Assembly: GCF_963678635.1 (NCBI RefSeq)
Contig: NC_087066.1
Span: 58,794,312-58,858,311, forward strand
Length of the DNA stretch: 64,000 nucleotides
Origin: Symsagittifera roscoffensis
Taxonomy: Eukaryota > Xenacoelomorpha > Acoela > Convolutidae
Direction of reading: 5' to 3'
Below are positions 12,040 through 23,353 of this stretch, piece after piece (positions within the stretch are counted from its first letter, which is position 1; each line of letters opens with the position of its first letter). The translations under genes were made by a program, and so were the position numbers. The notes beneath the pieces were generated by a model, which was not told where the DNA came from, ran no database searches, and was given only the letters and a program-made list of their open reading frames with translations.

Positions 12040-12397
12040 GAAATCCGTGTACAAAACAGTCCCATACAAAACAGTCCAATACAAAACAGTCCGGAAAAGT
12101 ATGAAAAAGAATGAAAAAACAGTCCGATAGAATATAGTCCGAAAAACAGTCCCAAGAAATAAATGTTTTAACAAGCCGGTAGGCCAAGAACTTTCCTCTG
12201 TTCAACAAACAAAGAACAAAATAATGACCGCCGCAGTCGCGCCAACGTGTTGCGAGCTTGCCAACAGAGGGTAGGACTTAATACGAAATTTTCAGCCGGT
12301 TATCGCCGCGAAGAGGCGGCGCAGCGCGCCAACCGGCGACCTTAAACCGGACTTTTCTGTATGGGAATGTTTTGTATGGCACTTTTTGTATATGAAC
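12040..12397. mobile_element. Foldback element with repeated arms and GC-rich core
   Basis: The left arm (12040-12105) contains three tandem 'TACAAAACAGTCC' units. The right arm (12347-12397) contains their reverse complements in decayed form (GGACTTTTCTGTATGGGAATGTTTTGTATGG). Between them, 12295-12345 is unusually GC-rich and has its own nested hairpin (GCCGGTT...AACCGGC around CGCCGC...GCGGCG). No coding sequence. Probably a non-autonomous DNA transposon. Confidence 0.55.
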
Positions 12398-13570
12398 CTT
12401 AAAACCGCATCCTGAAATTGCGGTTTTAAAATTTCGCTAGGATCATGTTTTCTCGCTCACAAATTTTGTATGTAATAAATTGGAATGTATGAATCCAAAT
12501 GGTGCAGAAAATTTCTACGAAGTTTTTTTTATTATTCTGGTGCATGAAGCAAATCGGTTTTTTGGTTCATTAGATTAATTTAAAAAAGCATCAACTGTAG
12601 TACCTCATTAGTAAACAAATTTCAAAGCACAGGCTATTAAATTGCCAATGCTAACGCTGAAAAATTGCCAATGAAATAGCAGGTACTTTTGCCACTTGTC
12701 ATGGAAAAATAAATTATTTCACAGTATAACATCACGCTCCAATTCTGTGAACAGTGACTGATACCACCTAAGAGATAATAATTACTTTTATTCTGAACAA
12801 ATTAGCTTTTACTACTCAGAAATAAAACCCTAAAACAAGGCTGGGGCAAAAGGCGACTGCATTTCAAGTAATTTAAAGAAAAATTACACAATATGATTCA
12901 ACTGCACAAGTATCAATTTTGAAAACATATTCAGATTGGCGACTTAAAGCGAAACAGGAACTTAATTTGTTCAGCCATGCTTGAACACGGTAATTATAGT
13001 ACGCAATCATAAATTGATGAAAAAAAATTCAAATCAAATTTTTTGCTCCCCGAAAAAAGAGTAACAGCTGCTGGGCCAAGGTAATCGCACTTCATCATAT
13101 GTATGGTGAAAAATGTAGAAAACCATGGTTATGTGACTTGACAAAGACTTACTGCAACATTTGGACAAAAAGATTTCAAGCGTTGACTTCACGGAACATT
13201 TTAGACAAAAAAGCAGAATATAGGTTATCTCAACATGTTCTTCTTATAGCTGTTAAATGCTTCATATATCTTCAGATATCTGCAAATTCAACCAATTAAT
13301 GTTAAACATATTTCTTCTCCATTTCTAAATGTTCGGTCTGCTAAAATCCTTACTTACGATTTTAAGACTTGGTCTTAAAAGCATATTGCTTTGATCTGAA
13401 AAACTGAGATAAATTGAATAAAAAATTTCCCGAAATCCAGTTCTTATCATTGCTTTGTTGCTTAAAGCTAAAATATATTTTCGAGTCGAAGCTGCGCTTC
13501 GCGAACACTTGCGTGAAAACGACCAATTAATAGAGCAGCTCTATTAAGTGCAATGAAAAAGTAGAAATAG
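12398..13570. other. Noncoding stretch
   Basis: No gene recognised. The ORF at 13099-13299 has no domain, no splice context and no family resemblance. Confidence 0.4.
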
Positions 13571-13576
13571 GCCTCG

Positions 13577-13657
13577 AATTAGCAAAGCTAGGCTACGTGT
13601 CGGATGCGACCTAGCAATTTTGAGTCTCACGCACAAACCATTCTGCCATGGATGCTT
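13577..13657 (-). pseudogene. tRNA-Leu-like relic or SINE head
   Basis: Read on the minus strand, a good A box (TGGCAGAATGG) is followed by 'GCGTGAGACTCAAAAT', which resembles the anticodon arm of a tRNA-Leu with CAA anticodon. A degenerate B box (GGTCGCATCC) follows. The anticodon stem mispairs and no acceptor stem closes. It is therefore a pseudo-tRNA or tRNA-derived SINE. Confidence 0.4.
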
Positions 13658-13659
13658 AA

Positions 13660-14205
13660 GACCACCAAAAACTAGCCACCAATAACGCAGCTACATATGG
13701 TAATAAATTTCCAATTCAATGGAGCAAAAATAGCATCAAATACAAGAAGACACAACTTTGCTTGTATTAAATTGGAAAGCTTAGAGCCAAATTATGAATA
13801 ATTTATGCATTTCAAAAAATTGAGAAATGGTGATTTTTGTCATTGTACTGCTGTTTGGAACTGATAATTGTTTTCGGTTCATTTTTTTCGGATGCATCAA
13901 CTGTGTTATGTTTTTACTAATCAAATGCCAAAGCACATGACATTATACTGCTACCGCAGTCTACCGATTCAAAAGTGCCACCAAAAACAGCACTTTTATT
14001 TGCGACTTGGGTTGAAAAAAAAGAAAGTCGTACTAATACACTTTGCTTCGCAAGTGTAAAAAAACACCAACGCACCAACTGTGTCAATTTATTAGTATTC
14101 GAATGTCAAAGCACATGCTATCAATAAGCCGTAAAGGTGCCTCTTTAGGTTAGAAAAAAAAAGAAAAATCGCAATACCACACTAACGCTCACTTAAGTTC
14201 GCTAG
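13660..14205. other. Noncoding stretch
   Basis: Two loosely related blocks with 'CAACTGTGT(T/C)' followed by 'AATGNCAAAGCACATG' (near 13898 and 14078) indicate a decayed direct repeat. A weaker related block lies near 12.59 kb. No gene. Confidence 0.4.
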
Positions 14206-14208
14206 TTC

Positions 14209-14380
14209 AATTATAAGGTACGCTTTTTACCAGCTTAATTTCTATGATGGGTTTATTTTAGTTTAAACCGCTTATACTATAATTACTCTTCGATAAGCTA
14301 AGCAGGGCAATTATAGGATAAACGGTTTAAACTAAAACCATTATTTGGAAATTAGGCTGCTAAAAACGTACCTTATAATT
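14209..14380. mobile_element. Foldback MITE with about 80-bp inverted arms
   Basis: The two halves of this 172-bp element are imperfect reverse complements over almost their whole length. Outer ends are TTATAAGGTACG and CGTACCTTATAA; inner blocks are TTTTAGTTTAAACCG and CGGTTTAAACTAAAA. A TA dinucleotide flanks each end, which fits a Tc1/mariner-type MITE, but a TTA-type duplication (PIF/Harbinger) is equally possible. No coding capacity. Confidence 0.7.
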
Positions 14381-14705
14381 AAAGTTGCATTTGGAAAAAA
14401 AGGGAAATGAGCCGACTGACACTAGGACGAAAGCCACGAATCCGAAAAAATTTCATCTTTGTTTTTTAAAAACTTATTTGGAAAAATTATTTAGAACGAA
14501 CAAGGAACTACAAAATAGTTTTATTTGAAATTTCAAGAAACTGAGCATGCTAGCGGAGCCTGCACCTGAAAGTAACTCCAGCAGCATTTTATAAGAAAAG
14601 TTGTTTGCGGGCAAAAAGCCTACTCCAGATCCCGATTACAAGTATACTTGCTCTCGCAAATGAAATTTAAAAATTTGGATAATTAAAGTTTTTATTATTA
14701 TTTAC

Positions 14706-14835
14706 TCATTCGCGCATTAAATTCATAATCACAATTTCGTTCATGTAATGAGTGGAGCTAGCGTATGTTTTGTCGTTTTTGGAGATGGAAGGAGAAGGGG
14801 GGATGAACGTAACTTCAGTTTCTTTGAAAAAAAAA
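14706..14835 (-). CDS. Possible small terminal exon (unrecognised)
   Basis: A pyrimidine tract ending TTTCAAAG is followed by an open frame of about 40 codons with protein-like composition (KETEVTFIPPSPSIS ... NEIVIMNLMRE). A TGA stop follows, and AATAAA lies within 20 bp. It lies downstream of SAAL1 on the same strand, but SAAL1 already has its own stop at 15257. It could be an alternative last exon or a separate gene's end. The evidence is compositional only. Confidence 0.2.
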
Positions 14836-14859
14836 TAGTGTGACATATCAGCATGGAAA

Positions 14860-15250
14860 CAGACGAAAACAGCAAAAGTAGCTTCAGAACATACAAAATA
14901 TTGAAAAAATAGCATTGAAAATGAAAAAAGGAGATTACGGGATAAACCCGTAAACCAAATGCGCTAAACAAACCGCATTGGTCCAAAATTTTTCTCTAAT
15001 TTCAAACATGATTGACTAAACACTAGGCAGCATTGAATGCGATTTAATTAAAAGAAACTATACGCAGAAATTTAAAAAAGAAATGTTGAAAATTTGGACT
15101 CGTATTATAGCAGAAGCTGTGCTTCTAAACTGAGGCCCTAAATTAGAAAACTTTGTACCAATTTTTTTTATTTTTTAACTATCAAGCTGAAATACTACAA
15201 CAAATTATCACAACAATTACAAAATAAACTCGTTAACTTTTTGCTTTAAG
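14860..15250. other. SAAL1 downstream region
   Basis: Noncoding. It presumably includes the SAAL1 3' UTR: a TTTATT (AATAAA on the minus strand) overlaps the stop region near 15256-15261 and another lies near 15168. Confidence 0.35.
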
Positions 15251-15256
15251 TTAGTT

Positions 15257-17363
15257 TTATTGATTGGGGGGATACTCTTGGATCTGCTCTGCCATTCCAT
15301 CGAATGCATCAAAACTGCACAGTAAATCGGGTCGTGATTCAGTAAGAGTTTTCGATTCCTCGACAAATAAGCGCGACATACTTTTTACAGCATCCAAAGT
15401 CGCTGATTTTTCGTTTCCTTCTCCTTTTATATTCGAAACGCCATTTTCAATGTCGGTTTTGTTCACAGTAGCTAAGATTCTGATTAATCTACATAAACTT
15501 GGGCACTGAAGTAAAATTGCACTTTGCGTTGACTCTTCATGAGAGAAAACAACCACGAAAGCCAGTCCGACAACAAATCGAAGAAAGTTGCAGAGATCAG
15601 AAATCCAGCTTCCCGTTAGTTTCAACACTGTTTTCGATAGTGGTTCCAAAACATTTACAATAACTGTGTAATTATCTAAAACGGAAGTTATAAGAGATAT
15701 ATTTTTCGTGAGTCGGTACATAATTTTCAGCAAGTTCGTCAACGTCTGAACTCGTGGCTCGTGAGTCGAGTCTAGAACAGAACTCAGTAAGTTGAATTTT
15801 TCCACTTCGCCTGTTAGCCGCAACGAAAGGTTTCCTAATTTGGAGGTAAAACCAGCTGAGAACCAATCGGAAATTTCATCTTCGAAATCGTACAATAAAG
15901 TAACAAGAAACTCGGCAACTTGTCGAAGTAAAAGTTCGTTTAAACTGTTCTCTAAAATAAACAAAACAATTGAATGGATGTCGTAGCAGATAATTTTCGA
16001 AATGACGTTTTTGGTCAATTTTTCACTTTCATCAGGGCCAATATAATAATTCAGAATATTGATTAACAACCGGAATGATTCGGTTAGTACATCAGCATCT
16101 GAGCTTATATGAAGTATGGCCAACACCATGTCCAGTAGGGCATCGTTTGTGAGTATCTTCAGACATATCTTGGACACGCACGAAGAGTTGGCGAATATTG
16201 AAAGTGTCAACTCCTAGAAAATAAGACACCAATTTTTAATTTAAGTTCAAAAAAAATCCCCTTAGTTCTTATTTCAAAAAACGAAAGCAACTACAGCCAG
16301 GGGCGGATCTAGGATTTTTTTGAGGGGAGGCGGATTTTCAAAACATTTTGACAACCTTTTTTTTTAGGTCGACCAATTTGATTTTCCGAGCTCTCCTAAA
16401 GCACTAAATAGTCCTCCCTGTTTTGGCCAAATTTTCTGCGCCGCAGGCTAGTTTTTGAAAAAACAGGTCAAAAAAGCCGTTTATAGGCACTTTTTGAAAA
16501 ATTTTGGCGTTTTTTTGGCGCATGCTCCCCCTCAAAGTTAGTATACATTGGCGCCAAAGGCGCCTTTAGAAAAATTTTAGGGTCGGTCGGCAAAAATGGA
16601 TTTTTAAAAAGTACCAAAGGGGGGGACCCTTTGGGTCGGCAGGGGGTCGAATCCCCTAGGGGGGGTCTTCCGCCCCCCCCCCCCCCCCCTAAATCCGCCC
16701 CTGACTACAGTATGGTTTGAAAATAGAATATTTTCCTATGTTTAGTGACTCAAATTTGGGCTTCAAAGATAATTATAACTCGCTGATATTTACTCACCTG
16801 TATTCTTGGGACGTCAGTCGCAAACAGAATATATTGCAGCAATTCATTCAGTTTTTCTTCGTATATATATTCAACCACATCTGCCTCGACCGTCATGTCA
16901 ACTAGTTCACAATACTCTTGTTCCAGTTCATCCGAGAACACAAACTCCTCACTCGGCTCACCGTCGTCACGGGACTCGTCCGTCCGTTCTTCGGATTCGG
17001 CTTCCGTGGGGTCTCTGTTCGGCGTGTCAGGTGACCATTTAGCTTCTCGGGTATTGCTACTTACCGAATCATTTTTGGGCCTTTTGGTTTTATATACAGG
17101 GAAGCCCGTGAAATCGAAAGGCGAGAAACTCACTCCCGCTGCCTTGGCTAAAGAGATCGATTTAGACCTGAATGAGTTAGGCGTGCCCTTAGGAGTTTGG
17201 TCAGTAGCTTTAAAGATGTTTTCATTCACCGGGGAGAAGCTTCGTATCGCTGTTTTGAGAGGAGAAAAATTCAAATTGGAGGCACTGAATGATACAGATT
17301 TTGCGGTCAACGCTGAGTAGTTATTTACTATCCTCGAAGATGTTGCAGGTTGCTCTATTTGCG
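15257..17363 (-). CDS. SAAL1: SAAL1 homologue (5' end missing)
   Basis: Two exons, 17363-16798 and 16213-15257, joined in phase 0 (ATACAG|GTGAGT ... TTTCTAG|GAGTTG) encode at least 506 residues. The first exon is a Ser/Pro-rich N-terminus with an acidic stretch, then LEQEYCELVDMTVEADV. The second continues RIQ|ELTLSIFANSSC, SKICLKILTND, LTESFRLLINIL and LYDFEDEISDWF. These match, in order, the conserved core of SAAL1 (serum amyloid A-like 1, human about 470 residues), an armadillo-like helical protein linked to cell proliferation. No ATG is seen: the first exon opens after an acceptor (TTGTTTTTAG|CGCAAA) that needs one base from an upstream exon, which I could not find. Confidence 0.8.
16298..16703. 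mobile_element. hAT-type MITE inside the SAAL1 intron
   Basis: This 406-bp element starts CAGGGGCGGATCTAGG and ends AAATCCGCCCCTG. It is flanked by ACTACAGC and ACTACAGT (7 of 8 bases identical), an aged 8-bp target duplication. A long C-run lies near its right end. It fills 70% of the 584-bp intron (16214-16797). Related copies occur near 10.9, 11.5 and 27.1 kb and in each 36-45 kb unit. Confidence 0.85.
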
Positions 17364-17619
17364 CTAAAAACAACAAGTAAAAAATTTCCAGGTGTGTATC
17401 AGCGATGCAGCATTAATTTTCTTAATTTTTCGAGTATTGGAGCGAAGTTTGTTCGAGTTAAAACGAAAAACAACCATTTCAATCTTTGCTACAGAGCGTC
17501 GAAGTATACTGAAACACTATTGTTTTCTGTAATTTTGATTAATGTTTTTTTAAGCCTTTGTGACTGCTTTCTTAGAGTGCGAGAAAGGGAATTTTTTTTT
17601 CATTTTTTATCGAACAGGC

Positions 17620-18040
17620 AAAAACACTTCAGAGAGGCGAAGGACTGGTTTGCAGGCTTTGTGAACAATATTTCATGATGGCCATTTTAAAAATTAAATT
17701 AACCCAGATTGAGAAGATGGATCATAGAGAGAAATAATTTATTTTGCGCCGTTTCCACATTCGTAGTTGGAGCGCGTGCTATGCCAGTCTTTCAGCAGAC
17801 GAATCTAATTGAATTATACATAAAAAAGCGTCAGATCGTAGCTTCAGATGGCAGCTTAAATAGTGGTACCGCGTGAAAGTTCTAGACGCAAAAAAAGCTT
17901 CGCTCAACAAAATATCTGTCTAGAATGTGGGGAAATAGAACAAATGGACTATCCTAAGACAGGCTAAGGCCTGGTGATAAATCCTCTGCGATTAAACATA
18001 TTTTTTAATTTGAATAGCAGCATGCAAAAGTGCAATAATT
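17620..18040. repeat. Dispersed direct repeat, copy 1
   Basis: Shares long collinear blocks with 19450-19990: 'GGCAAAAACA', 'GGCCATTTTAAAAATTAA', 'CCCAGATTGAGAAGAT', 'TTTCCACATTCGTAGTTGGAG', 'CAGCAGACGAAT', 'CGCTCAACAAAATATCT', 'CAAATGGACTAT' and 'GATAAATC'. Identity looks about 75-80% with indels. No coding frame is conserved between the two copies. Confidence 0.7.
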
Positions 18041-18179
18041 ACACAAGGCGAAGCCGAGTTCGCACCACTTGTGATACACAAAACAGCCACTAAATCGAAA
18101 AAAAAAAACAGAAATGCCGAAATCTATCAAAATGAATAAAAAAGCAACAAAGCTCACACCAAACCTTAGAATGTAAAAA

Positions 18180-18770
18180 TTGAATCAGAAGAAAACTTAC
18201 CAAGCTGTAAACAAGCCGAAAACACCTGAGAGGAAACCCTTTAAGCCAAAAACACATTGAAAAAATCTCAAAAATTAAAAAGTTTTTATCCTCCTATCCC
18301 CCCTCAATACACAAGCACAAAAAATATATATAAATATACGATAATCAAACGCGAAATATCAACCAGAGAAAAAAAAACAATAAAAAAATGAAATTTAAAA
18401 AAACTTAAAAACTAATAAAAAGTTGTTGAAGCCCCATCCCCTTCAATACACACACACTTATTTTTTTCGATAACTAAACGACAAAATATGAGACCAACAA
18501 GCCGATTTAAAACAGGCCGAAACTTACTGAACCGAAAAGAAAATGCAGAAAAAAAAACGGAAAGAAAAATGAAATTTGAAAGAAAAAGACTCAAAAACTG
18601 ATCAAGTTGTTGGAGTCTTATCCTTTCATTACACACAGGTACACATTTTTTTCCCGCTTATTAAAGGACGCAATATGCGGCCAATAAGCCGAAATAAAAT
18701 AGGCCGAAACTAACGGAGAAAATAAAAGAAAAAATTGAAAAATGAAATTGAAAAAATCAGTGACACTTGA
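18180..18770. repeat. Three degenerate tandem repeats of about 165 bp
   Basis: Units near 18250-18340, 18400-18500 and 18590-18690 share, in order, 'CTCAAAAA(T/C)T', 'AAGTTGTTG(A/G)AG', a 'TATCC(T/C)...CAATACACA' block and 'CCGAAA'. They lie between the two copies of the repeat at 17.6 and 19.45 kb. No ORF of interest. Confidence 0.5.
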
Positions 18771-19449
18771 TCAAATCAAACAAAACGACTTGATACCTTT
18801 CAAACGATACAAATGGCCCCAAAACAAAAAAAAATAGGCGAAATTTTTTTAAATGTAATTAATAGATTCAATTCAAATCAACAATCCAAATTTTATAGAA
18901 ATTAGTTTGAAAACACGTGTGAGCGTTTCAATTCCGGTACCAGCATGATAACTGAATCCCTTAATATTAGATGGGTACCTGAAGAAACATTTCTAGGCCT
19001 TAAAATCTTCGAAAGCATGGTTCAAAATTATTGACTTGGGTTTCGGAACTTTTTACAAAAGTGACGGGAGCCCCATCTTTCATACTTGCTTTTTTGTCTG
19101 GAGCCCAACTATCATATTTATCACAATAAAAAGAAAAACTGAAACCAAAACATTTTAGCCAAAAATCCATTTCTACAGATACAAAAAAAATTCGGAAAAT
19201 TGTTATATTCTCAAAGTTTTAAGTGTTTGGACATTAAAGATCCTTACAAATTTCTTCAGAAAAATCAATCGAACTTTCATTTTTATATGAAGAGTGAAGA
19301 AAACAGCCTTAAAAAGATGATCTAGATTGATAATCAAAATGCCGTAAAATAACTGAAATCAGACAAGTACAGCTATCCACAGCTGACACCTCTTGATGAA
19401 GGAACTGGTAAGCTTTTTGAGACGAGATGGAAAGCTAATTTTAATTGGG
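18771..19449. other. Noncoding stretch
   Basis: Nothing recognised beyond poly-A-rich intergenic sequence. A block near 18760-18860 (gapped CAAACAAAACG...CAAATGGCCCCAAAACAAAA) recurs near 20060-20120. Confidence 0.4.
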
Positions 19450-19990
19450 TCAAAAAGGCAAAAACAGTTCACGGAAGCAAAGGACTTTTTATGATTGCCA
19501 TTTTAAAAATTAACCCAGATTGAGAAGATTTGATCATGAAGAAAAATATGTTTATTTTTCGCCATTTCCACATTCGTAGTTGGAGCTCGTGATTTTCCGT
19601 CCCCCAGCAGACGAATTTACTTAAACTACACTCAAAAGAGCGTCAGATTGTATAATCTATCCCCTACCGTGACACTGATAGTGTGTGAAGACGAGCTCTC
19701 ACTTGACCTCTAGCTTAAGGTCTACCACAGCCTGGCCGATTGCGGCTTAAATAAAGGTACAACGTGAAAGTTCCAGACGCAAAAAGCGGCCTTAAGTCGA
19801 AATAAGAGTTTCGCTCAACAAAATATCTCAGTCTTGAATTTGAGGAATAAAACAAATGGACTATGTTCAGACAGGACGTTAAGGCCGGCTGATAAATCAT
19901 CTGCGATTCTCAGAAACCATGCTTAAAATTATTGTTATACATGAGTAGTAGCATTCAAAAGTGCAATAGTTATTAGAGCATCTGGAGACA
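19450..19990. repeat. Dispersed direct repeat, copy 2
   Basis: The second copy of the 17.6-kb repeat. It is longer because of an insertion of about 90 bp near 19640-19740. The block after it ('CAAACAAAACGGCTCTTACTGCA ... GCCCCAAAACAAAAAATATAGG') also matches sequence near 18.78-18.84 kb. The whole 17.6-18.85 kb stretch may therefore be a rearranged duplicate of 19.45-20.15 kb. Confidence 0.65.
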
Positions 19991-20464
19991 ACTTTCTGGG
20001 AAAAAAAGCAACACGACCTATTTAAGTGTTTTCAACACGAGCTACGTTCATTGACACTGAATCTTATCAAACAAAACGGCTCTTACTGCACATTTCAAAA
20101 TTATAAATAGCCCCAAAACAAAAAATATAGGTAGACCAAAACTTCAATTAAAAAATTGACCAATTCGAATCAACAATCCAATTTTTACAAAAGCGAAATT
20201 GCACTTCGCATACACGAGCAAAATTATGACCAATAAGGCTACTGGGAAAAACTGAATGAGTAAAACTTTGAGTCTACAAAATTTCTTAAGTGACGCACGC
20301 CAAATACGAGTCTACGTAATTGCTAAGTGACGCAAGCCAATTATGACGCATTAGCAAAACCATTCAATTTGGAAAAAGAATAAATTTAACAAGTAACATG
20401 CTTCAATTTATAGAGAGGACGCATTTTAATCAGCACAAGAAAAAGTTCATTAAACATCCAACCC

Positions 20465-20545
20465 TGTCCAGGTTCGAACCCTCTTATTTTGTTGCGGGTC
20501 TCCTTCCCTTCTTGAGCAGACATGTTGAGCCAAATAAAAAATCCT
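20465..20545 (-). pseudogene. tRNA-like relic
   Basis: The minus strand has a B box (GGGTTCGAACCTGG) about 35 bp downstream of an A-box-like TGCTCAAGAAGGG. No clean acceptor or anticodon stem forms. Probably a tRNA-derived SINE remnant. Confidence 0.3.
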
Positions 20546-20774
20546 TATTTTTGAAATGCTCCAATTGATTTGTAGCTGGTTCTTTTTAAACTGCAACTGG
20601 CTTTTTTCACGAAAAATTAGACAGCTTTTGTGGACAGAGATTTCTGTAGACTTACAATCCAATACAGGTCTTTTTTGCTTTTCTCATGTAGTAGAAACAC
20701 TATATTGTCAAATTTGCCTTAATGCATATGCGAAAACCATTTACTGAGAATAAGACCTAAATTTATGACTAGGA

Positions 20775-21140
20775 TTGGCAAAAATAACATAGCCATTAGA
20801 TGGTTGGAAGCGTTTTTTTTTCAAGTTTCAAAGAAGAAATATCACGCTTAAGCTCTTTGAATTTTAAGAACTGTTTATGATTGGCATTTTTTTCTTCAAA
20901 TTTTCCGATATGGAAAAAACTCGAACAATAGCCGCTGAGACTTCAGATTTTATTACACTGGGAATTCAGCAAGTTTACTAAAACCATTTTTGAACTCGAT
21001 TTCATTCACTATTTTTGTGACCTTAACCTTTTTGCTGTTTGAAAGAGGAATTTGCCTACAATCTAAAAAAACAAATACAAGAAATTTGAAAAAAGAATCA
21101 GAAGTCAAACCGCAAAAAATCACATTTAAGCTTAAACAAA
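20775..21140 (+). repeat. Dispersed repeat family B, copy 1
   Basis: Starts near 'AACATAGCCATTAGATGGTTGGAAG'. It continues with 'ATCACGCTTAAGCTCTTTGAATTT' and 'TTTATGATTGGCATTTTTT', and ends with 'GTGACCTTAACCTTTTTGCTGTT'. Four further copies between 22.8 and 27.7 kb keep the same order and orientation. Confidence 0.6.
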
Positions 21141-22829
21141 AAACAACTTTAAGCGTTTTCTAAAAAATCATTTGTGACACTAAATTTACATACAAAAATG
21201 GTTTCCATCAAACCGATAATTATAGCAAAAAAATCAAAACTTGAAGATAAAGTCAAAATTTCCGAGGAATTAGGCATGGTTACGTAGCAAAGAGGAGACA
21301 GAACATAAAGTAGACAGGTCATATATTAAATATCATAGAACAAAACATATTATTAGCCCGATTTATACTCAGCGGAAAGAAAGAGCCAAGCTTTTAAAAA
21401 GTTTTGGCAAATGGCTGAATCAATTTCCTGGGATTGGAATTTTTTCCATCCCTAACCTGGGATGGGAATTTTTCAAATGAAAAATTTTTTCATCCAATAA
21501 TTGATATTTCTGCCGTTTTTTTTTCGGAGCTGGTTCACCAAGATACTCGTCGAAATAACAGTCGGGATTCGAATTCTTGGGCAACAGACTTTTTCAAATT
21601 CCAAAAACTTGGCCGAACAACCCCCACTTCTTGGTTATCTCATGTTCCAATTTTCGCACCTATTAGTAATTCTCAGGGTAGCATCCCTGTCAAAAGGAAT
21701 CCACATCAAGGGAGACGAAGTTTCGTATCCAAAATTCAATCAAGCAGTTGAAAACTTTGCAAGATTCTGGTGCCGAAAAAATTCTAATTATGCGCACTGG
21801 CAATATGCATGCAATTAATTCGTCAGAGGGTAGGAAAGGTAGACTTAACAGCCGAGTTCTGATATTTCCTGAAAACACCGGGTGTAGTGAAACCAACATC
21901 TTACATGGCTCGTGACGTAAATGATTTCTTGTTTGTAGGCATAATCCCAGTTTCCAAATCTGTCAAGCAAAAACTGAAAAATTGGCATGTCTAAGTCAAA
22001 AAGTCAAAACTTGAGTCAACGCTCGACGGGTACTTTCAATTTTCACAGGACCCGGGAGCAGTTTTGAATATTCTTTCTCCGAAAATATTTTTCGATCATA
22101 CCAGAAACTCAAGTCCTTGGATAGTTGCAAAATTTCCCTTTACGACATAGAAACATTTTGCTGTTCGAGGCTTTTGTCTAAGAAGCCTGCAAATTTATTT
22201 GGTCCAACTTTTGGGTTACAGGTTAAACATTTTTTCTTGGGTTCGGTTCAATAATTTTCGTGCGAGCGGTAAAATCTTCATCTGTTTCTTGAACTTGATT
22301 TTCATAAACTGTTTTCCGAGGGACTCCTGGGTTTCTTTTTCAATCTTTTTGGTGATTTTTACTTAAATTTTTTCTTCGGATACCTGATCTTGAGGTGGTA
22401 GATGGAGATGAATTCCCAGCTTAAATATGATTTAAGTAATTAGAATACCGAGAATTAACCGGTACGGGCTACTTTTTTCAGTAATTGGTCTGAATAAAAA
22501 AAAACCAAACTCATTCATATTAATTGATTTCTTCGGAAGTCAGAACAATAAAGCTAGATAACTATTTAGAAACAGAATATAAACAGAAAAACGGAATATG
22601 CGAAAAGGAAAAAAGTCTTTTCATAAGAAAAATTGTTTCAAAAAATTTTGATCAATTTTCAAACGCTCCAATTAATTTATTGTAGTCTGTACTTGTTGCA
22701 CTGTAACTCGCTTTTTTCAGCAAAAATTCGACGGCATTTATGGACGAACCTTTCTGTATACTAACACCACAATTTTACTGTAGTGAAATAATTATATATT
22801 GTCAAATTTGCCCTTTATATTAATGACGA
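21141..22829. other. Noncoding stretch with unassigned ORF
   Basis: Two overlapping plus-strand ORFs (21434-21818) have protein-like patches but no start context, domain or family I recognise. They may be a decayed transposon fragment. A family A-related block lies near 22.49-22.56 kb. Nothing else is supported. Confidence 0.35.
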
Positions 22830-23190
22830 GGATTGGCAAAAATTCATGACCAACAAATGGTTGGAAAACATACAAGAACAAGGAAATGAAAAAAAGTAGA
22901 TTGAAAAATTTTGAACATTCGAAAGTAATATATCACGTTAAAGCTCTTTCAATTTCGAGAATTGTTTTTGAGTGGCAATTTTTTTCTCAAAATTCCCCAT
23001 TTAGAGAAAACTGGGTCAAATAGGTTATTTTTACTCTGCTTTTATGAAACAGAGAAGTCATTTACGTTTTTCGTGCCCTTTAAACGTTTGCTGTTCGATA
23101 GCGCAGTTTGCCTTGCTTTTAACAAAAGAAATGAATTGATCTTGAAAAGAAATCGAAAATCAATCTGAGAAAAAAAATCAAATTGAGCGA
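22830..23190 (+). repeat. Dispersed repeat family B, copy 2
   Basis: Shares the blocks 'AATGGTTGGAAA', 'ATATCACGTTAAAGCTCTTTC', 'GCCCTTTAAACGTTTGCTGTT' and 'CAGTTTGCCTTGCTTTTAAC' with the other family B copies. Confidence 0.6.
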
Positions 23191-23336
23191 TATCAAACTT
23201 AAATGGAATTTTTTTTTTAATCACCCCGACCTATATAAATGACAAGCACTTCGTTCTTTCACAATAAATCATTTTTGGCATTTCAAGGCTTTTAAAAACA
23301 AAATGAAACTTCAGATGCCATGATAAACGCGGCTAT

Positions 23337-23342
23337 ATTTAT
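23337..23342 (-). terminator. Polyadenylation signal of the 23.4-kb gene
   Basis: TTTATT on the plus strand, which is AATAAA on the minus strand, just after the stop codon of the small gene. Confidence 0.5.
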
Positions 23343-23353
23343 TACTTCAAACA

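Noticed and set aside
21434-21818. Overlapping 105-codon ORFs
   Set aside because: Some protein-like patches, but two frames compete, no start context and no recognisable family. Left as unassigned.
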